Shown here: in pieces, positions 1 to 10,678 of the stretch
How the letters are laid out: every line of letters starts with the position of its first letter
Numbering within the stretch: the first letter of the stretch is position 1
DNA from: Octadecabacter sp. B2R22
GTDB taxonomy: Bacteria > Pseudomonadota > Alphaproteobacteria > Rhodobacterales > Rhodobacteraceae
DNA length: 64,000 nucleotides
Reading direction: 5' to 3'
Assembly (NCBI RefSeq): GCF_018861045.1
Contig: NZ_JAHKQJ010000008.1
Coordinates: forward strand, 56,112 to 120,111
Position numbers and translations under genes: made by a program
The notes under the pieces: generated by a model
Told to the model about the DNA's origin: nothing
What the model saw: only the letters and a program-made list of their open reading frames with translations
The model's database searches: none

Positions 1-3000
1 GCGTTGTTTCGTCTGTTTCGTCGCTTGCGGCGGTCGCTGAGTTTGTGATTTCGCCAGTGTCGATGTCGTCTTGTGTGACGAAGTAGGAGCCTGTGCAGTT
101 GAGTGTGTCGCCCGGTGCGAGTGGCATTGGGTCACAGGTGATGGTTTCGCCGGCGTCGGTGATCATCGCGTCGGTGATTGTGACGTCTTCGGTCAGCGTG
201 ATGTTGCCTTCGTTGGTGATCGCAAAGTTGAACACCAGTTCCTGATCGACGGCATTATAGGTCGGACCACCCGAGAGCAGGGTCTTGAGCATCGATATCT
301 CTGGCGAAGCTGCAATCACCAGCTCGGTCGGGTCATCCCCGTCGCCCGTGCCGTTGTCGGTGACGTCGGTGGCAGGCGTACCATCGGGATCAGAGCCCGT
401 GACGGTGGCCGTGTTTTCAATGCCGCCTGCGTCAATGTCGTCTTGTGTCAGAACATAAGTCGCAGTGTAGGTGGCGATTTCACCGACCAGCAGGTTGCCC
501 GCAGACGACCCCATATCAGCGGAGAGGAACGACGGCCCTGTTGTCAGGGCCAACAGCGTGCCATCGGCACGTGTCAGCGTATCGCTGGCCACACCGACGC
601 TGTTCAGCGTCACGTTACCTGTGTTTTCAACGGTGATCTCGAAGGTCACTGTTTCACCCACGGCGATGGTGGTCGATGTGATTGTTTTGATGCCTTCAAC
701 GGCGGGTTCAGGATCAATCGTGAAGGTGGTCGGTTTTCCGCCCGCCCCAGTTCCATCGTCAGAGGTGTCTTCGGTTGGCGTGCCGAACGGATCGGTTGCT
801 TCGGCCAGAACGGAGTTGCTGAGCCCGCCTGCATCAATGTCGTCTTGCGTGATGGTGTGGCTGACCGTGTAGACCCAGATTTCACCCACATCGAGCATCC
901 CGACGGTGCCGGTTGTCGCGGAATCGCCTGAAACATAGCTCGGCACAGGATTGGGAGTGATCAAGGTGGTGTCGGCACGGCTAAGGGTGTCTGTCAGCGT
1001 TGGTGCTGTCAGGGTAACATTGCCGTCATTCTCAATGGTGATCTCGAAGGTCACTGTGCTGACGTCCGGCACGATTGGATCCGGAGTGTCCGACAATGTC
1101 TTGAGCACCTCAAGGGATGGCTCGGCGTCCTCAATGGTGACGGTCTCTTCGGCCGTGACCGGATCAAGGGTGGTGCCTGTTGGAGGTGTCGGCGTGGCGG
1201 TGACCGTGTTGGTCAGATCCGCGCCCGCGTCGATATCTGCCTGCGTGACTTCATAGGTCGCCGTCAGTGTAACGATTTCATCTGGCGCTAGGGACGCGAT
1301 GATACCGTTGTCCTCGATAGCCAAAGCGCTCGTGCCCGCCGCAGAGGTGTGATCATCAGCCAAAGTAACCGGTTCCAGCGTCACATTGCCCGTGTTGGTC
1401 ACGGTGTAGGTGTAGGTTATGATATCGCCAAGTGCGACGTCTGTGGTGTCTGACGCTTCTTTGAGAACCGTCATCGCAGGGCTGCGTTCGGATGGCACGG
1501 TCACGCTGTCGGTGCCGCCAACTGTGCCACCATTATAGGTGTCGACAACTTCTACAGTCGCGATGTTGGTCACGCCGCCATTGTCGACGTCATCTTGGGT
1601 GGCGCTGTAGATTGCGGTGCAGGTGATGCTTTCGTTCGGAGCAAGGCCACCCGTTGGGATTGCGTCACAAGTAAAGTCCGCCGGATTAGGGATCTTGTCA
1701 TCGCTCAGGTCTGGCTGATCGGTGATGGTGACGTTGCCGAGGTTGGCAATGACATAGGTGTAGGTGATCAGATCGCCTTCTTGCGTGATCTCGGTCAGGT
1801 CCGCGGATTTGGTGACGTTGAGTGTTGGCTCGAACAACGGGCCAAAGACGGTGATGTCATCACTTCCGGTGACGTCTTCGGCGTCCGGCGTGACAGGTGT
1901 GCCCACAGCGGTCGCAACGTTCGTCAGCTGACCCGCATCGATGTCTTCCTGCTGGATCTGGTAAATGAACTCACAGCTGGAATCGCTCTCACCCGGGGCC
2001 AGTGGCCCAGGAATGACGCAGGTTCCGGCAACACGGCTGTCAGTGACGCGAATGTTTTCAAGCGACACAAGACGATCGTTGGTCACTGTGATCGTAAACG
2101 AGATCGGCTGGTTCAAGTCGGTAAAGGCTGCCGCAGGCGTGCCCGCTGTCAGCTCCTTAAGAACCGTAATCTCGCCGCTGTCTGTGACCAGCGGGTGAAT
2201 GTCTGTCACTGGTGTTGTAACGACTTCACCATCCGGAGACGAGCCTTCGGCGGTCGCGGTGTTGGTCAGAACCTGCGCGTCGACATCATCCTGAGTGACC
2301 GTATAGCTGCCCGTACAGATCACGGAGTCCCCTGCCCCGGCGATCCCAGCCTCGAGCGTGAACGGCGACGATGCCGCCACGCCATTGATGGTACAGGTCA
2401 GCGTTGGCAACATCGCGTCGGTGACAGTGATGCCAGACATCTGCTGGTTACCCGTGTTGGTGGTGGTGATCGTGTATTCCAGCACATCATCAACCGCCGC
2501 CGGATCGTTGCCGGTGGTCACATCTTTGGTCGTGGTCAGTGCTGGGGCTGCTACCCCGTCCACTGTCACGGTCTGCGCCGGAGACACAACATCGGTGCTA
2601 CCATATAGTGTTTCTGCAACGGCGTTGTTGGTCACAAAGGCGGACGTCAGCCCCCCTGACCCGTCGCCTTGAACGGCATCCAGATCTTCTTGTGTGACTA
2701 AGTAAGTCGCCGTGCAGGTCGTTTCTTCGTCTGGGGACAAGCGACTGTCAGCGGTCGGCAGACAGCTAATGGCGGTGCCGGGGAATTTGTCATCGGTAAT
2801 GGTGATCACGTTTTCAAACGCAGGGCGCAAGAACACGCCCGGGCTGGTTTCCACCCCGACGGACGTATTGGTCACCGTGTAAGTATAGACAATCGGATCA
2901 CCCACGGCGTTGAACGTCGCAACATCGGCTTCTTTGATCATCGACATCGACGGGCTCGCATCACCCGGAACAGTTTCAGTTGCTGGCTCACTTTCGGTGC

Positions 3001-6000
3001 CGCCCGCATCTGTGGCCGTCGCGATATTGGTGACCGAGCCAAGCTCAACGTCATCCGTTGTGATCACGTAGGACGCGGTACACACCATCGGGGAATCGGT
3101 TGGCGCAAGATCCACCAAAGGACAGGCGATGGTGCCAATCAGGTTGTCCTCAATGGTGATCGGGCTGGTCAGTGTCGTGTTGCCCGTGTTGGTGATCGTG
3201 TAGCTATAAAGGGCCACATTACCAGAGGCGAAGGTGGTTGTGGGTGCGCTGCCCGGTGCTGGTTCTTGTAGGCCGGTCAGTACTTTTACCATTTCCATTT
3301 CTGGTGTCTGGATCGCAGTCACAGTGGCCGTCGCGGGAACCAGCGGATCGGTTGCCACGGGGTTACCGCCAAAGCTCGTTTCGGCGGTCGCTTCGTTGGT
3401 AAAGCTGCCCGCATCAATGTCGCCCTGATCAGGGGTCCATGTGGTTGTACAGGTCACTGCGTCGCCAGGCGCGATTGTAACGGGGCCTCCGGCTGGGCAG
3501 GTCAGCGTCGCAGGGATTGTCAGATCGGTGACTGTCACGGAGTCCGTCAGGGTGACATTACCGGTGTTGGTGACCGTAAACTCAAAGGTCACGCTGTCCG
3601 TGATCGCGCTATAGGTCGACGCTGTGCCCGCCAGAACCGCCTTGGCGATTTCGATTTCCGGAAGCTGGTTTGAAGTGACGGTTTCGGTGACCTCATCTGA
3701 ATCTACAGCTGCAGTCCCTGCAGGATAAGTTGCAGATGGCACAACCGGCTGGCTGATGCTTGCGGTCGCGGCATTGGTCACAAAGCCTGCGTCCAGATCA
3801 TCCTGCGTGACCGCATAAGTCGCTGTACACGTGATGTTGGCATCCGGTGCCAGCCCCGCCGCAGGCAAGGCCGGACAGGTCACAGTTGTCTTGTCATCCG
3901 CCACCGTGATCGGCGCGGTCAGCGTGATGTTGCCGTCGTTTGTCACGACATAATCATAGGTGACCTCATCGCCCACGGCGTCAAAGTTCGCACCGGACGT
4001 CGCCGTTTTGACCATCTCCAGAAGCGGCAGTTGATCCGGTCCCGCAAGGGTCACCTCGTCTTCTGCGACAACAGTGCCGTCAGTGACGGTGACTGCGTTG
4101 GTCAGAGATCCGGTGTCGATGTCGTCTTGCAATACGGTGTAGGTCGTGGACAGCGGCGATCCGTCGTCACATGTCGTCACAGATGTCAGTGGCGGAATAT
4201 CAGCCAACAGACAGCTAAAGCCCGTCAGATCATCGGTCAGCGTAAAGCCCTTCAGCGTCACGTTACCATCGTTGGTCACCTCAAAGGTAAAGGTCTCGTC
4301 TGTTGGCAGATCGCCAAAGTCGCCGCTGCCATCGCTCTCAGTTTTGACAACGCTTAGCGCAGTGTTGATGTCTTCTAGGTCGACGACCTCGTCATCTGTA
4401 GCGGGGGCAACGGTTGTGCCTGTTGGCGGTGTTGCTGTGGCAGACACGGTATTGGTCACATCCGAGCCCGCATCGATATCGTCTTGCGTGATTGTATAGG
4501 TCGTCGTGACGGTTGTGGTCGCATCCGGCGCCAAAGTGGCGATCACATTGGACGGGCTAAACGCCAGCGATTGCGTGCCGCCAGAGGTGCTGGTGTGCGT
4601 GTCCGTCAGCGTAATATCCGTCAGCGTTACATTACCGGTGTTGGTCACCAAATGGCTGTAGGTGACGACGGTTCCCACCGCGACCTCTGTATCCGCACTC
4701 GCGGTTTTCTCAACGGTAAAGGATGGCGCGCGGGTCGGGCCATCAACGGTCACACCAGACGTTACAGTCGGCGCACCGGTGGCTGAGGCAGACGCCTCGT
4801 TCACGAATTCTCCGGCATCAATATCCGCTTGGGTGATGATGTGAGAGCCGACACAGCTGTCGTCCATCGCCAGCGGAGCCAGCGTGCCAATCGTACAGGT
4901 CAGACCCAAGGTGGCATCGGTAATCACGACGTCGTCCAGTGTCAGGTTGCCAATGTTACTGACTTCGATGCCGTAGAGGATTTCATCTCCAACGGCTGCA
5001 AATTCGCTTAGGCTGGCGGATTTGTTCACGGACAAAAGGCTGGTCGCCGCGAGAGGGTCAATCGTAATCGTCGCGCTGTCGGTAGCGGTTTCGGTCAGGC
5101 CGGTCGGGCTTGTGCCAAGGGCGCTGGCGGTGTTGTCGATTTGACCGTTGTCCAGATCGTCCTGCGTGACGAAATAGCTGGCGCTACAGGTGGTGTCATC
5201 TGTCAGCCCAGGGGCCAAGTCGTTGATCGTACAAGAAAAACCAGAGATCAATGGATCAGTCACCTCAACAGAGGTCAACGTCTGGGTGCCATCGTTGGTC
5301 ACGGCAAACGTATAGACGATCTCTTCGTTCAGGGTATCGAACTGTGCACCGCTATCCGCCGCGAGAGCAGATTTAACCAATGTCAGTTCCGGCACAATGT
5401 TTGCCAGCACCGTGGCCGAGCTGCTTGGCGATGTGACGGTCAGTCCACCAGCCTCAAATGAGGCCGAAGCCGTGTTGTCCACCTGCCCTGCATCAATGTC
5501 GGCTTGGCTGACAGGCCCGTAGGTGCGCGTACAGCTAAAGCTGTCTGTAGGGAACAAGTTCAACGGCTGTTCGGTACATGTGAACGGCGCGCCGATTAGC
5601 GGGTCATCAATTGTGATCGGCTGGCTGTCGGCAATCACGGTCTCGCCCGAGTTGGTGACCGTAAAGGTGTAGGTAAGTGTGTCGCTCAGGTCATCGTAGT
5701 TGGCAGTGTCCGCGACTTTTTCCAATGTGATCCCTGGTGCGCCCGCTTGCGGGATCGCGACGCTGTCGGTGTTTGACGTGGTTGTGCCATCGCTGGCAGA
5801 GGCGACGTTTATCACTGTGCCAGCCGCAACATCCGCGCCCGTGATTGTATACGTCGCGCGGCATTCAATCGAATCCCCCGGCGCGATGTCGCCAGCAGGA
5901 CAGGTGATCGGCGACCCGAACTTATCATCCGCAATCGTTACCGCATCCGTGACTGTCACGTTACCGTCGTTGGTAACAGTATAGACATAGTCGACTGTCG

Positions 6001-8128
6001 CACCGTCAAAGAAGTCAGCGGCAAGGACAGGATCAGGGTCCGACGCTTTCACCAAGCTAAGCTCGGACGTTTGCGTTGCAGGGACCGTCAATGACACTTC
6101 GGGCGATGTTACGGTATCGCCATTGGCCGCAACGGCTGTGGCGGTTGCAGTGTTGGTGACGCCGCCGTCATCAATATCGCTTTGCAGAACATCATAAGGA
6201 TCAGCGACGGATGTACAGGTCACGCTGTCACCGGGGTCGAGAGTTACTGCCGGGCAGACAACGTCGACTTTGTCGTCGCTCACCGCGAAGGTGCTGATGC
6301 GCGTGTTACCGTCGTTCGTCAGTTCATACTCGTAAACGAGTTCGTCCGTGTCCGCTGTAATCGGGTTGGGACCACTGGCGAGCGTTTTGACAATGCTCAG
6401 ACCGGTTTCAATTACAGCCGTGACTTCTGCATCGGCTGTGCCGACTTCGGTTACGCCACCAATGGTGATTTCCGCATCGACGGTGTTGGGCACCGTGCCG
6501 CTGTCCATGTCATCAAGTGTTATGGTGTAAGTGGCCGTACAGGTGACGGACGCATTGGGTGCAATCGCACCTGCAGGGCAGCTTTCATCGCTTGTCAGGG
6601 CGTCAACAATGGTCGGCGGAGCAGGCCACGTGACATTACCCGTGTTGGTGATCTCGATATCATAAGAGATGACGTCGCCTTCGGCCGCATAGGTTGTCGG
6701 CGTGGCAGTCTTGGTAACATCCATTGTTGGGGTTGCGACAGGTCCATCCAAAGACACAGTGTCGGACTCGCTGAGTGCGGTGTTGTCTGGGTCGGTCGCA
6801 GTTGCTGTCGCTGTGTTGTCCAGCGTCTGGCCGCTATTGATGAAATCGTCGATGTCATCTTGCGTGACCGTATAAGTGCCGGAACATGTCAGCTGGTTCG
6901 CCGCGCCGGGTGCTGCGGGCGGGACCGGCGGCAGCAACGTGGCCACACTACAAGACAGCGTTGGAATAAGAGGATCGGTCAGTTCTACATCGGTAAGTGT
7001 CGTGTTGCCTTCGTTGGTGATCGTAAAGTCATATGTAATGACCTCGCCCACAGTGCTGAACGTGGACGGCGTCGCGACCTTCTCAACAGTCATTACCGAG
7101 TTAAAGGCTGGACCTGTCAAAGTAACCGTATCTTCCAGCGCACCAAGTGAGCCGTATTCCGGATCACCAGTCGCTTGGGCGATGTTCGTCAGGGTTTGCG
7201 CGTCAACGTCTTCTTGCGTGACCGTATAGGTCGCGGAACAGTTTGCTGAGTTAGGAGCTGGTGCGCCCGATTCAACGCTTTCCAGCAATGTCGGGGTACA
7301 GGTCACGGCCCCGATCTTGTCATCAATCACCGCAATGTTGTCGATATTCACCGAACCAATGTTCGAAACGACGTAATTATAGGTGATGACCTCTCCGACT
7401 TGGGTAAACGTCGTCGCGCCGCCATCGACGGTCTTTACCAACTCATACCCAGGCGCGATCGTTTCGATCGCACCATTGGCAAGGTTATCACCGCGACGGA
7501 AATCCCAGTAGTTGTCATTCGGGTCGTCATCATAAACTTGCGATACAGTCTGTCCGGTGGACAGGATATTATCGAGAAGTGCTGAGTTGGTGGACGCAAA
7601 CCAAGCGGTGTTAAACGTGTTGTTGCCGAAACCAGTTGTGGTGCCAAAGCTTGTGTTGCCATCAGTGCTGGTTATCTCGGTTGTGATGCCAGACCATGAC
7701 CCAACATCATATCCGTTGATAAATAGGTTGATGTCGTCTTCATCAAAGCCGCCAACCTGGGTGTCGCCATCATACGCGGAAAAACGGACGTCCATCCGCG
7801 CGATGGACCCACCGAAATAATCAGAACAGGAAGAAAACCCGCAATCCAGCGAGATGGGATCGTTTACAGTAAACGGGTTACCTCGGAATGCTGCTGGGTC
7901 ACCATTATTGTTAAACCCACGGAAAGCACCGTCTGGATCGCTGAACTGGTAGTAGATGTTACCGTTGGCACCGGTCAGAACGATGACCACACCACCCGCG
8001 GCAGGATACTCGGGCGGCAACGGAAGCGACGTCGGCGCGGGGACGTTTTCGGTATATGTGGTTGCGGATGCCGCAGCGGCAAGCAAAGTGGTCGCTAGGG
8101 TTGCTGCTATACGAAGAAAAGTCTTCAT
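1..8128 (-). CDS. Giant secreted DUF11-repeat surface protein (C-terminus outside window)
   Basis: The reading frame is open from an ATG at 8128 to the left edge, 2,709 codons without a stop, so the C-terminus is missing. The first 22 or so residues (MKTFLRIAAT..., ending ASA) look like a Sec signal peptide. Residues of about 25-225 form a non-repeated domain. After that come 21 repeats of roughly 110-130 residues. Each opens with a K-containing strand (LVKTVDGG, MTVEKVAT, MEMVKVLT), continues with a core like TNTGNVTLT, and closes with a motif close to VTQDDIDAG before the next linker. Many repeats carry a conserved pair of Cys. This is the pattern of DUF11/DUF7507-type Ig-like repeats in bacterial surface and adhesion proteins. 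Adhesion or matrix function is inferred. The start is supported by the signal peptide; only a weak AGG lies upstream. Confidence 0.9.
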   Translation of the reverse strand, partial: MKTFLRIAATLATTLLAAAASATTYTENVPAPTSLPLPPEYPAAGGVVIVLTGANGNIYYQFSDPDGAFRGFNNNGDPAAFRGNPFTVNDPISLDCGFSSCSDYFGGSIARMDVRFSAYDGDTQVGGFDEDDINLFINGYDVGSWSGITTEITSTDGNTSFGTTTGFGNNTFNTAWFASTNSALLDNILSTGQTVSQVYDDDPNDNYWDFRRGDNLANGAIETIAPGYELVKTVDGGATTFTQVGEVITYNYVVSNIGSVNIDNIAVIDDKIGAVTCTPTLLESVESGAPAPNSANCSATYTVTQEDVDAQTLTNIAQATGDPEYGSLGALEDTVTLTGPAFNSVMTVEKVATPSTFSTVGEVITYDFTITNEGNTTLTDVELTDPLIPTLSCSVATLLPPVPPAAPGAANQLTCSGTYTVTQDDIDDFINSGQTLDNTATATATDPDNTALSESDTVSLDGPVATPTMDVTKTATPTTYAAEGDVISYDIEITNTGNVTWPAPPTIVDALTSDESCPAGAIAPNASVTCTATYTITLDDMDSGTVPNTVDAEITIGGVTEVGTADAEVTAVIETGLSIVKTLASGPNPITADTDELVYEYELTNDGNTRISTFAVSDDKVDVVCPAVTLDPGDSVTCTSVADPYDVLQSDIDDGGVTNTATATAVAANGDTVTSPEVSLTVPATQTSELSLVKASDPDPVLAADFFDGATVDYVYTVTNDGNVTVTDAVTIADDKFGSPITCPAGDIAPGDSIECRATYTITGADVAAGTVINVASASDGTTTSNTDSVAIPQAGAPGITLEKVADTANYDDLSDTLTYTFTVTNSGETVIADSQPITIDDPLIGAPFTCTEQPLNLFPTDSFSCTRTYGPVSQADIDAGQVDNTASASFEAGGLTVTSPSSSATVLANIVPELTLVKSALAADSGAQFDTLNEEIVYTFAVTNDGTQTLTSVEVTDPLISGFSCTINDLAPGLTDDTTCSASYFVTQDDLDNGQIDNTASALGTSPTGLTETATDSATITIDPLAATSLLSVNKSASLSEFAAVGDEILYGIEVSNIGNLTLDDVVITDATLGLTCTIGTLAPLAMDDSCVGSHIITQADIDAGEFVNEASASATGAPTVTSGVTVDGPTRAPSFTVEKTASADTEVAVGTVVTYSHLVTNTGNVTLTDITLTDTHTSTSGGTQSLAFSPSNVIATLAPDATTTVTTTYTITQDDIDAGSDVTNTVSATATPPTGTTVAPATDDEVVDLEDINTALSVVKTESDGSGDFGDLPTDETFTFEVTNDGNVTLKGFTLTDDLTGFSCLLADIPPLTSVTTCDDGSPLSTTYTVLQDDIDTGSLTNAVTVTDGTVVAEDEVTLAGPDQLPLLEMVKTATSGANFDAVGDEVTYDYVVTNDGNITLTAPITVADDKTTVTCPALPAAGLAPDANITCTATYAVTQDDLDAGFVTNAATASISQPVVPSATYPAGTAAVDSDEVTETVTSNQLPEIEIAKAVLAGTASTYSAITDSVTFEFTVTNTGNVTLTDSVTVTDLTIPATLTCPAGGPVTIAPGDAVTCTTTWTPDQGDIDAGSFTNEATAETSFGGNPVATDPLVPATATVTAIQTPEMEMVKVLTGLQEPAPGSAPTTTFASGNVALYSYTITNTGNTTLTSPITIEDNLIGTIACPLVDLAPTDSPMVCTASYVITTDDVELGSVTNIATATDAGGTESEPATETVPGDASPSMSMIKEADVATFNAVGDPIVYTYTVTNTSVGVETSPGVFLRPAFENVITITDDKFPGTAISCLPTADSRLSPDEETTCTATYLVTQEDLDAVQGDGSGGLTSAFVTNNAVAETLYGSTDVVSPAQTVTVDGVAAPALTTTKDVTTGNDPAAVDDVLEYTITTTNTGNQQMSGITVTDAMLPTLTCTINGVAASSPFTLEAGIAGAGDSVICTGSYTVTQDDVDAQVLTNTATAEGSSPDGEVVTTPVTDIHPLVTDSGEITVLKELTAGTPAAAFTDLNQPISFTITVTNDRLVSLENIRVTDSRVAGTCVIPGPLAPGESDSSCEFIYQIQQEDIDAGQLTNVATAVGTPVTPDAEDVTGSDDITVFGPLFEPTLNVTKSADLTEITQEGDLITYTYVIANLGNVTITDQPDLSDDKIPNPADFTCDAIPTGGLAPNESITCTAIYSATQDDVDNGGVTNIATVEVVDTYNGGTVGGTDSVTVPSERSPAMTVLKEASDTTDVALGDIITYTYTVTNTGNVTLEPVTLADDHTSAAGTSALAIEDNGIIASLAPDEIVTLTATYEVTQADIDAGADLTNTVTATPTPPTGTTLDPVTAEETVTIEDAEPSLEVLKTLSDTPDPIVPDVSTVTFEITIENDGNVTLTAPTLTDTLSRADTTLITPNPVPSYVSGDSATTGTVGMLDVGEIWVYTVSHTITQDDIDAGGLSNSVLAEATDPFGTPTEDTSDDGTGAGGKPTTFTIDPEPAVEGIKTITSTTIAVGETVTFEITVENTGNVTLNSVGVASDTLTRADGTLLALTTGPSFLSADMGSSAGNLLVGEIATYTATYVLTQDDIDAGGIENTATVTGSDPDGTPATDVTDNGTGDGDDPTELVIAASPEISMLKTLLSGGPTYNAVDQELVFNFAITNEGNITLTEDVTITDAMITDAGETITCDPMPLAPGDTLNCTGSYFVTQDDIDTGEITNSATAASDETDETT

Positions 8129-9315
8129 CTACTGATACGCCTAAGTTGGTGCTCTTATTTAACTATTAATGCAACTTTTTCACTGGGAATGTAAGTGCTG
8201 TAAGTCGCGCTTGGATCTAGGATTGATCGGTTAAGGGTCTTTTTGGTTTCCACCGTTTTGCACCCCAAAAACTTCGAAGCGGAGTGCGGAGACCAGTCGA
8301 GTGTCTGGATCGATCATCACGGACCAGCGCCGAGAGGTGCCCGGTTCTGGTCTTCGGTTTTTTTGGGTCGCGGTTGATGGTGTCATGCTTGGATGCAACT
8401 TTGTTATCTAATCAGGGGTCTCATTATTAGGCGTTCATGCCATGGGCTCACTAAACGGGTTCGCGCGCGTTCCGTATTGGGGAAATTTTGGAAGTATTCA
8501 CCACAATCGGATCGCCACATTTTTGTAATCTGAGGGGCGCGAGGAATCAAAGCGTCAACCAGCGGTTAGATAGGCATTTTTTAGATTGATTCGCTCTTGT
8601 TGCGGATGCGCCACAAGACCTTCGATTTAATTGAGAGGTCGCTGATATATTGTGCGAGTTCTCGTGGGGAGTTGACGTAAACGTCGGCTTTGTTTCGATA
8701 AAACATTTTTTGGTCTTGAGTGGAGAAACGCTGGCAATGCCAAGAGTAAACGCCCTCCTTTCCGCGGTCCTTGCATTTTTGTCATTTCAGCTTGAGGGGC
8801 CCAAGGGAATTTGGCGTCTTGATGTGCCGTAATTGTCTGGAGGTGATGCGATGTGAGAGGCTGGGGCCAATCCGCAATGGCGTGGCGCTCGCTTTATTCG
8901 GCGCTGTTAACTTCAGGTGGTTCGCCCTACATCTAGGGAGGCAATGGCAAGCCCGCCTACCCTCTCCAGTCCTTGTGGCAGAGAATAACTTGTTCGCTGC
9001 GGCGGAGCCCTTTTTGCCCTTAAAGAGCGACCAAACCAAGTACCCCCCAGGAAAAGTATCGCACCCTCCTGTACGCAACATGCAATCCAGTCTCACTTGA
9101 TTGACCTAAAACGACGAGGGGGGGCTACCCCCTGCCCTTTCAAGCCCGGTTCTGTCAGCGCGGAAGCGCCAACGCGAAAAGTCACTCACTACTGAGAATG
9201 GTTCGGGCCCTGCAACATTTGCCAAACCGGTGAGTTTTTCATGCTATTTCGACCGGCAAGCCAACCCAAATACCCCAACGATCCCACTCACCCCGCATGC
9301 ACCGAAAGCGCGCTG

Positions 9316-9339
9316 CGAAGTTTACAGCTGTAAACTTCG
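9316..9339. promoter_or_regulatory. parS: parS centromere palindrome upstream of repA
   Basis: The 16-bp palindrome GTTTACAGCTGTAAAC lies at 9320-9335, and the symmetry extends to a perfect 24-bp palindrome at 9316-9339. The same 16 bp recurs at 10869-10884 and 11610-11625. It fits the repABC parS consensus GTTNNCNGCNGNNAAC, so it is the expected RepB binding site for plasmid partition. Confidence 0.88.
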
Positions 9340-9360
9340 GGCGTACTAGCAGATAGTCCG

Positions 9361-9399
9361 TAGTGTCTCATCTTGCGCATTATGCTGTGTTAGACACTA
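9361..9399. promoter_or_regulatory. Inverted repeat in the repA upstream region (candidate operator)
   Basis: TAGTGTCT (9361-9368) and AGACACTA (9392-9399) are exact 8-bp inverted arms separated by 23 bp, about 100 bp before the repA start. RepA, alone or with RepB, autorepresses this promoter in repABC plasmids, so an operator role is plausible but unproven. I could not fix -35 and -10 boxes with confidence. Confidence 0.4.
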
Positions 9400-9493
9400 A
9401 ATGTAAGAAAATCGTTGACTTAGTGAGGTGAATCGCACCTTTTATCCCCAAGTGGCGCGAAAAAAGCCACATTGAGCAAATTGGGGCAACCAG

Positions 9494-10678
9494 ATGATTC
9501 CCACGACACCGAATGTAACAGACCGACCATCAGAGTTAGCAACGGATATCTCTGAGCGCTTAAACCGTGCGATCAGTGAGCATCTCCTCTCTGCTTTCGC
9601 CCCCGACAACACAAAGTCGTTGCGACCCTTCTCGGCCCCGGAGGCCGCCGAATTGCTCGGCGTATCTGGCCAATTCCTTCGCAAGGTTCACGGCGAAGGC
9701 ACAATCCCAGAACCAACCGACGTTCGAGCCGGTCGCCGCTACTATAGCGCCCAAGAGCTATGGGACGCTCGCCAAATTCTTGAGAAAACGTCTCGAACAA
9801 AGGGCAGATACGTCCCTGGCCGCAAAGAAGGTGAACGACTGCAAGTTTGGCAGTTGATGAATTTCAAAGGCGGTAGCAGTAAGAGCACGTCGACAATTCA
9901 CCTCGCCCATTACCTGGCCCTTCATGGCTACCGAGTGCTTGTGGTCGATTTAGATCCGCAAGGATCGCTGACGTCTATGTGCGGTATCAATCCAGAAATC
10001 GAATTCGATGGCCTCACCGTCTACGATGCGATCCGCTATGATGATCCGGTTCCGTTCTCCGATGTCGTCATGCCCACGTATTTCCCTGGGCTGTCACTCG
10101 CTCCCGCGCGGCTTTTGCTCTCCGAATTCGAGACTGAATCGGCGGTAAACTCTAATCCGGACCAGCCGTTCTTCCTGCGCATCCGCAATGCATTTGCGCA
10201 GGTTGAGGATCAATACGACATCGTCTTGATGGACAGTCCGCCACAGCTGGGCTTCCTGACGATCTCCGGCATGGCCGCAGCGACCTCCCTTATCGTCCCC
10301 CTCACGCCCTCAATGCTCGATGTGTCCTCAACGGCGCAATTTCTCGAACTTGCCGGTGCCTACATGGGCGTCATCGAGGATGCAGGTGCCGAGCTTCAAT
10401 ATGATCACTTCAAGTTCCTGATCACCCGCGACGAGCCAACTGATGTGCCGTCACAACAATTGACCTCGTTCATGCGTGCGCTCTTTATGGATCGCGTCAT
10501 GGCAGCCACAGCTCTTAAGAGCACCGCGATTAGCGATGCCACGATGCTCAAGCAATCAATCTACGAAGTCGTCCGCTCCGAGATGACACGGTCGACCTAT
10601 GACCGCGCCAAACAATCCATGGATGCTGTAGGCCGCGAAGTTGAAACAATGATTCACCAAGCATGGGGGCGTAGCTGA
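9494..10678 (+). CDS. repA: Plasmid partitioning protein RepA (ParA-type ATPase)
   Basis: This 394-aa protein is a partition ATPase that would move plasmid copies together with RepB and parS and repress its own operon. Residues of about 45-100 form a MerR-like winged helix typical of RepA N-termini (PFSAPEAAELLGVSGQFLRKV). The deviant Walker A motif FKGGSSKST lies at about 123-131, the A' motif VVDLDPQGS at about 154-162, and the Walker B-like VLMDSPPQ at about 246-253. Length is normal for RepA. The stop overlaps the repB start by one base (TGATG), giving a coupled repAB operon. The ATG at 9494 is the first start in frame and precedes the whole HTH domain. Confidence 0.95.
   Translation: MIPTTPNVTDRPSELATDISERLNRAISEHLLSAFAPDNTKSLRPFSAPEAAELLGVSGQFLRKVHGEGTIPEPTDVRAGRRYYSAQELWDARQILEKTSRTKGRYVPGRKEGERLQVWQLMNFKGGSSKSTSTIHLAHYLALHGYRVLVVDLDPQGSLTSMCGINPEIEFDGLTVYDAIRYDDPVPFSDVVMPTYFPGLSLAPARLLLSEFETESAVNSNPDQPFFLRIRNAFAQVEDQYDIVLMDSPPQLGFLTISGMAAATSLIVPLTPSMLDVSSTAQFLELAGAYMGVIEDAGAELQYDHFKFLITRDEPTDVPSQQLTSFMRALFMDRVMAATALKSTAISDATMLKQSIYEVVRSEMTRSTYDRAKQSMDAVGREVETMIHQAWGRS

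Larger units (their letters stand above)
8129..9493. other. Intergenic region between the surface-protein gene and repA
   Basis: These 1.36 kb separate the divergent surface-protein gene and the replicon. Short frames at about 8650-9100 on both strands overlap each other, lack good ribosome binding sites and resemble no family I know, so I do not call genes. The replicon-proximal end holds a parS palindrome (9316-9339) and an inverted repeat upstream of repA (9361-9399). I see nothing else I can support. Confidence 0.6.

Noticed and set aside
71..7820. Many plus-strand frames opposite the giant surface-protein gene, up to 337 codons long
   Set aside because: They lie opposite one uninterrupted repeat-protein frame with a signal peptide. 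Their long open lengths come from the codon bias and repeat structure of that gene.
8650..9100. Short frames on both strands between the surface-protein gene and repA
   Set aside because: They overlap each other, lack good ribosome sites and show no family pattern.
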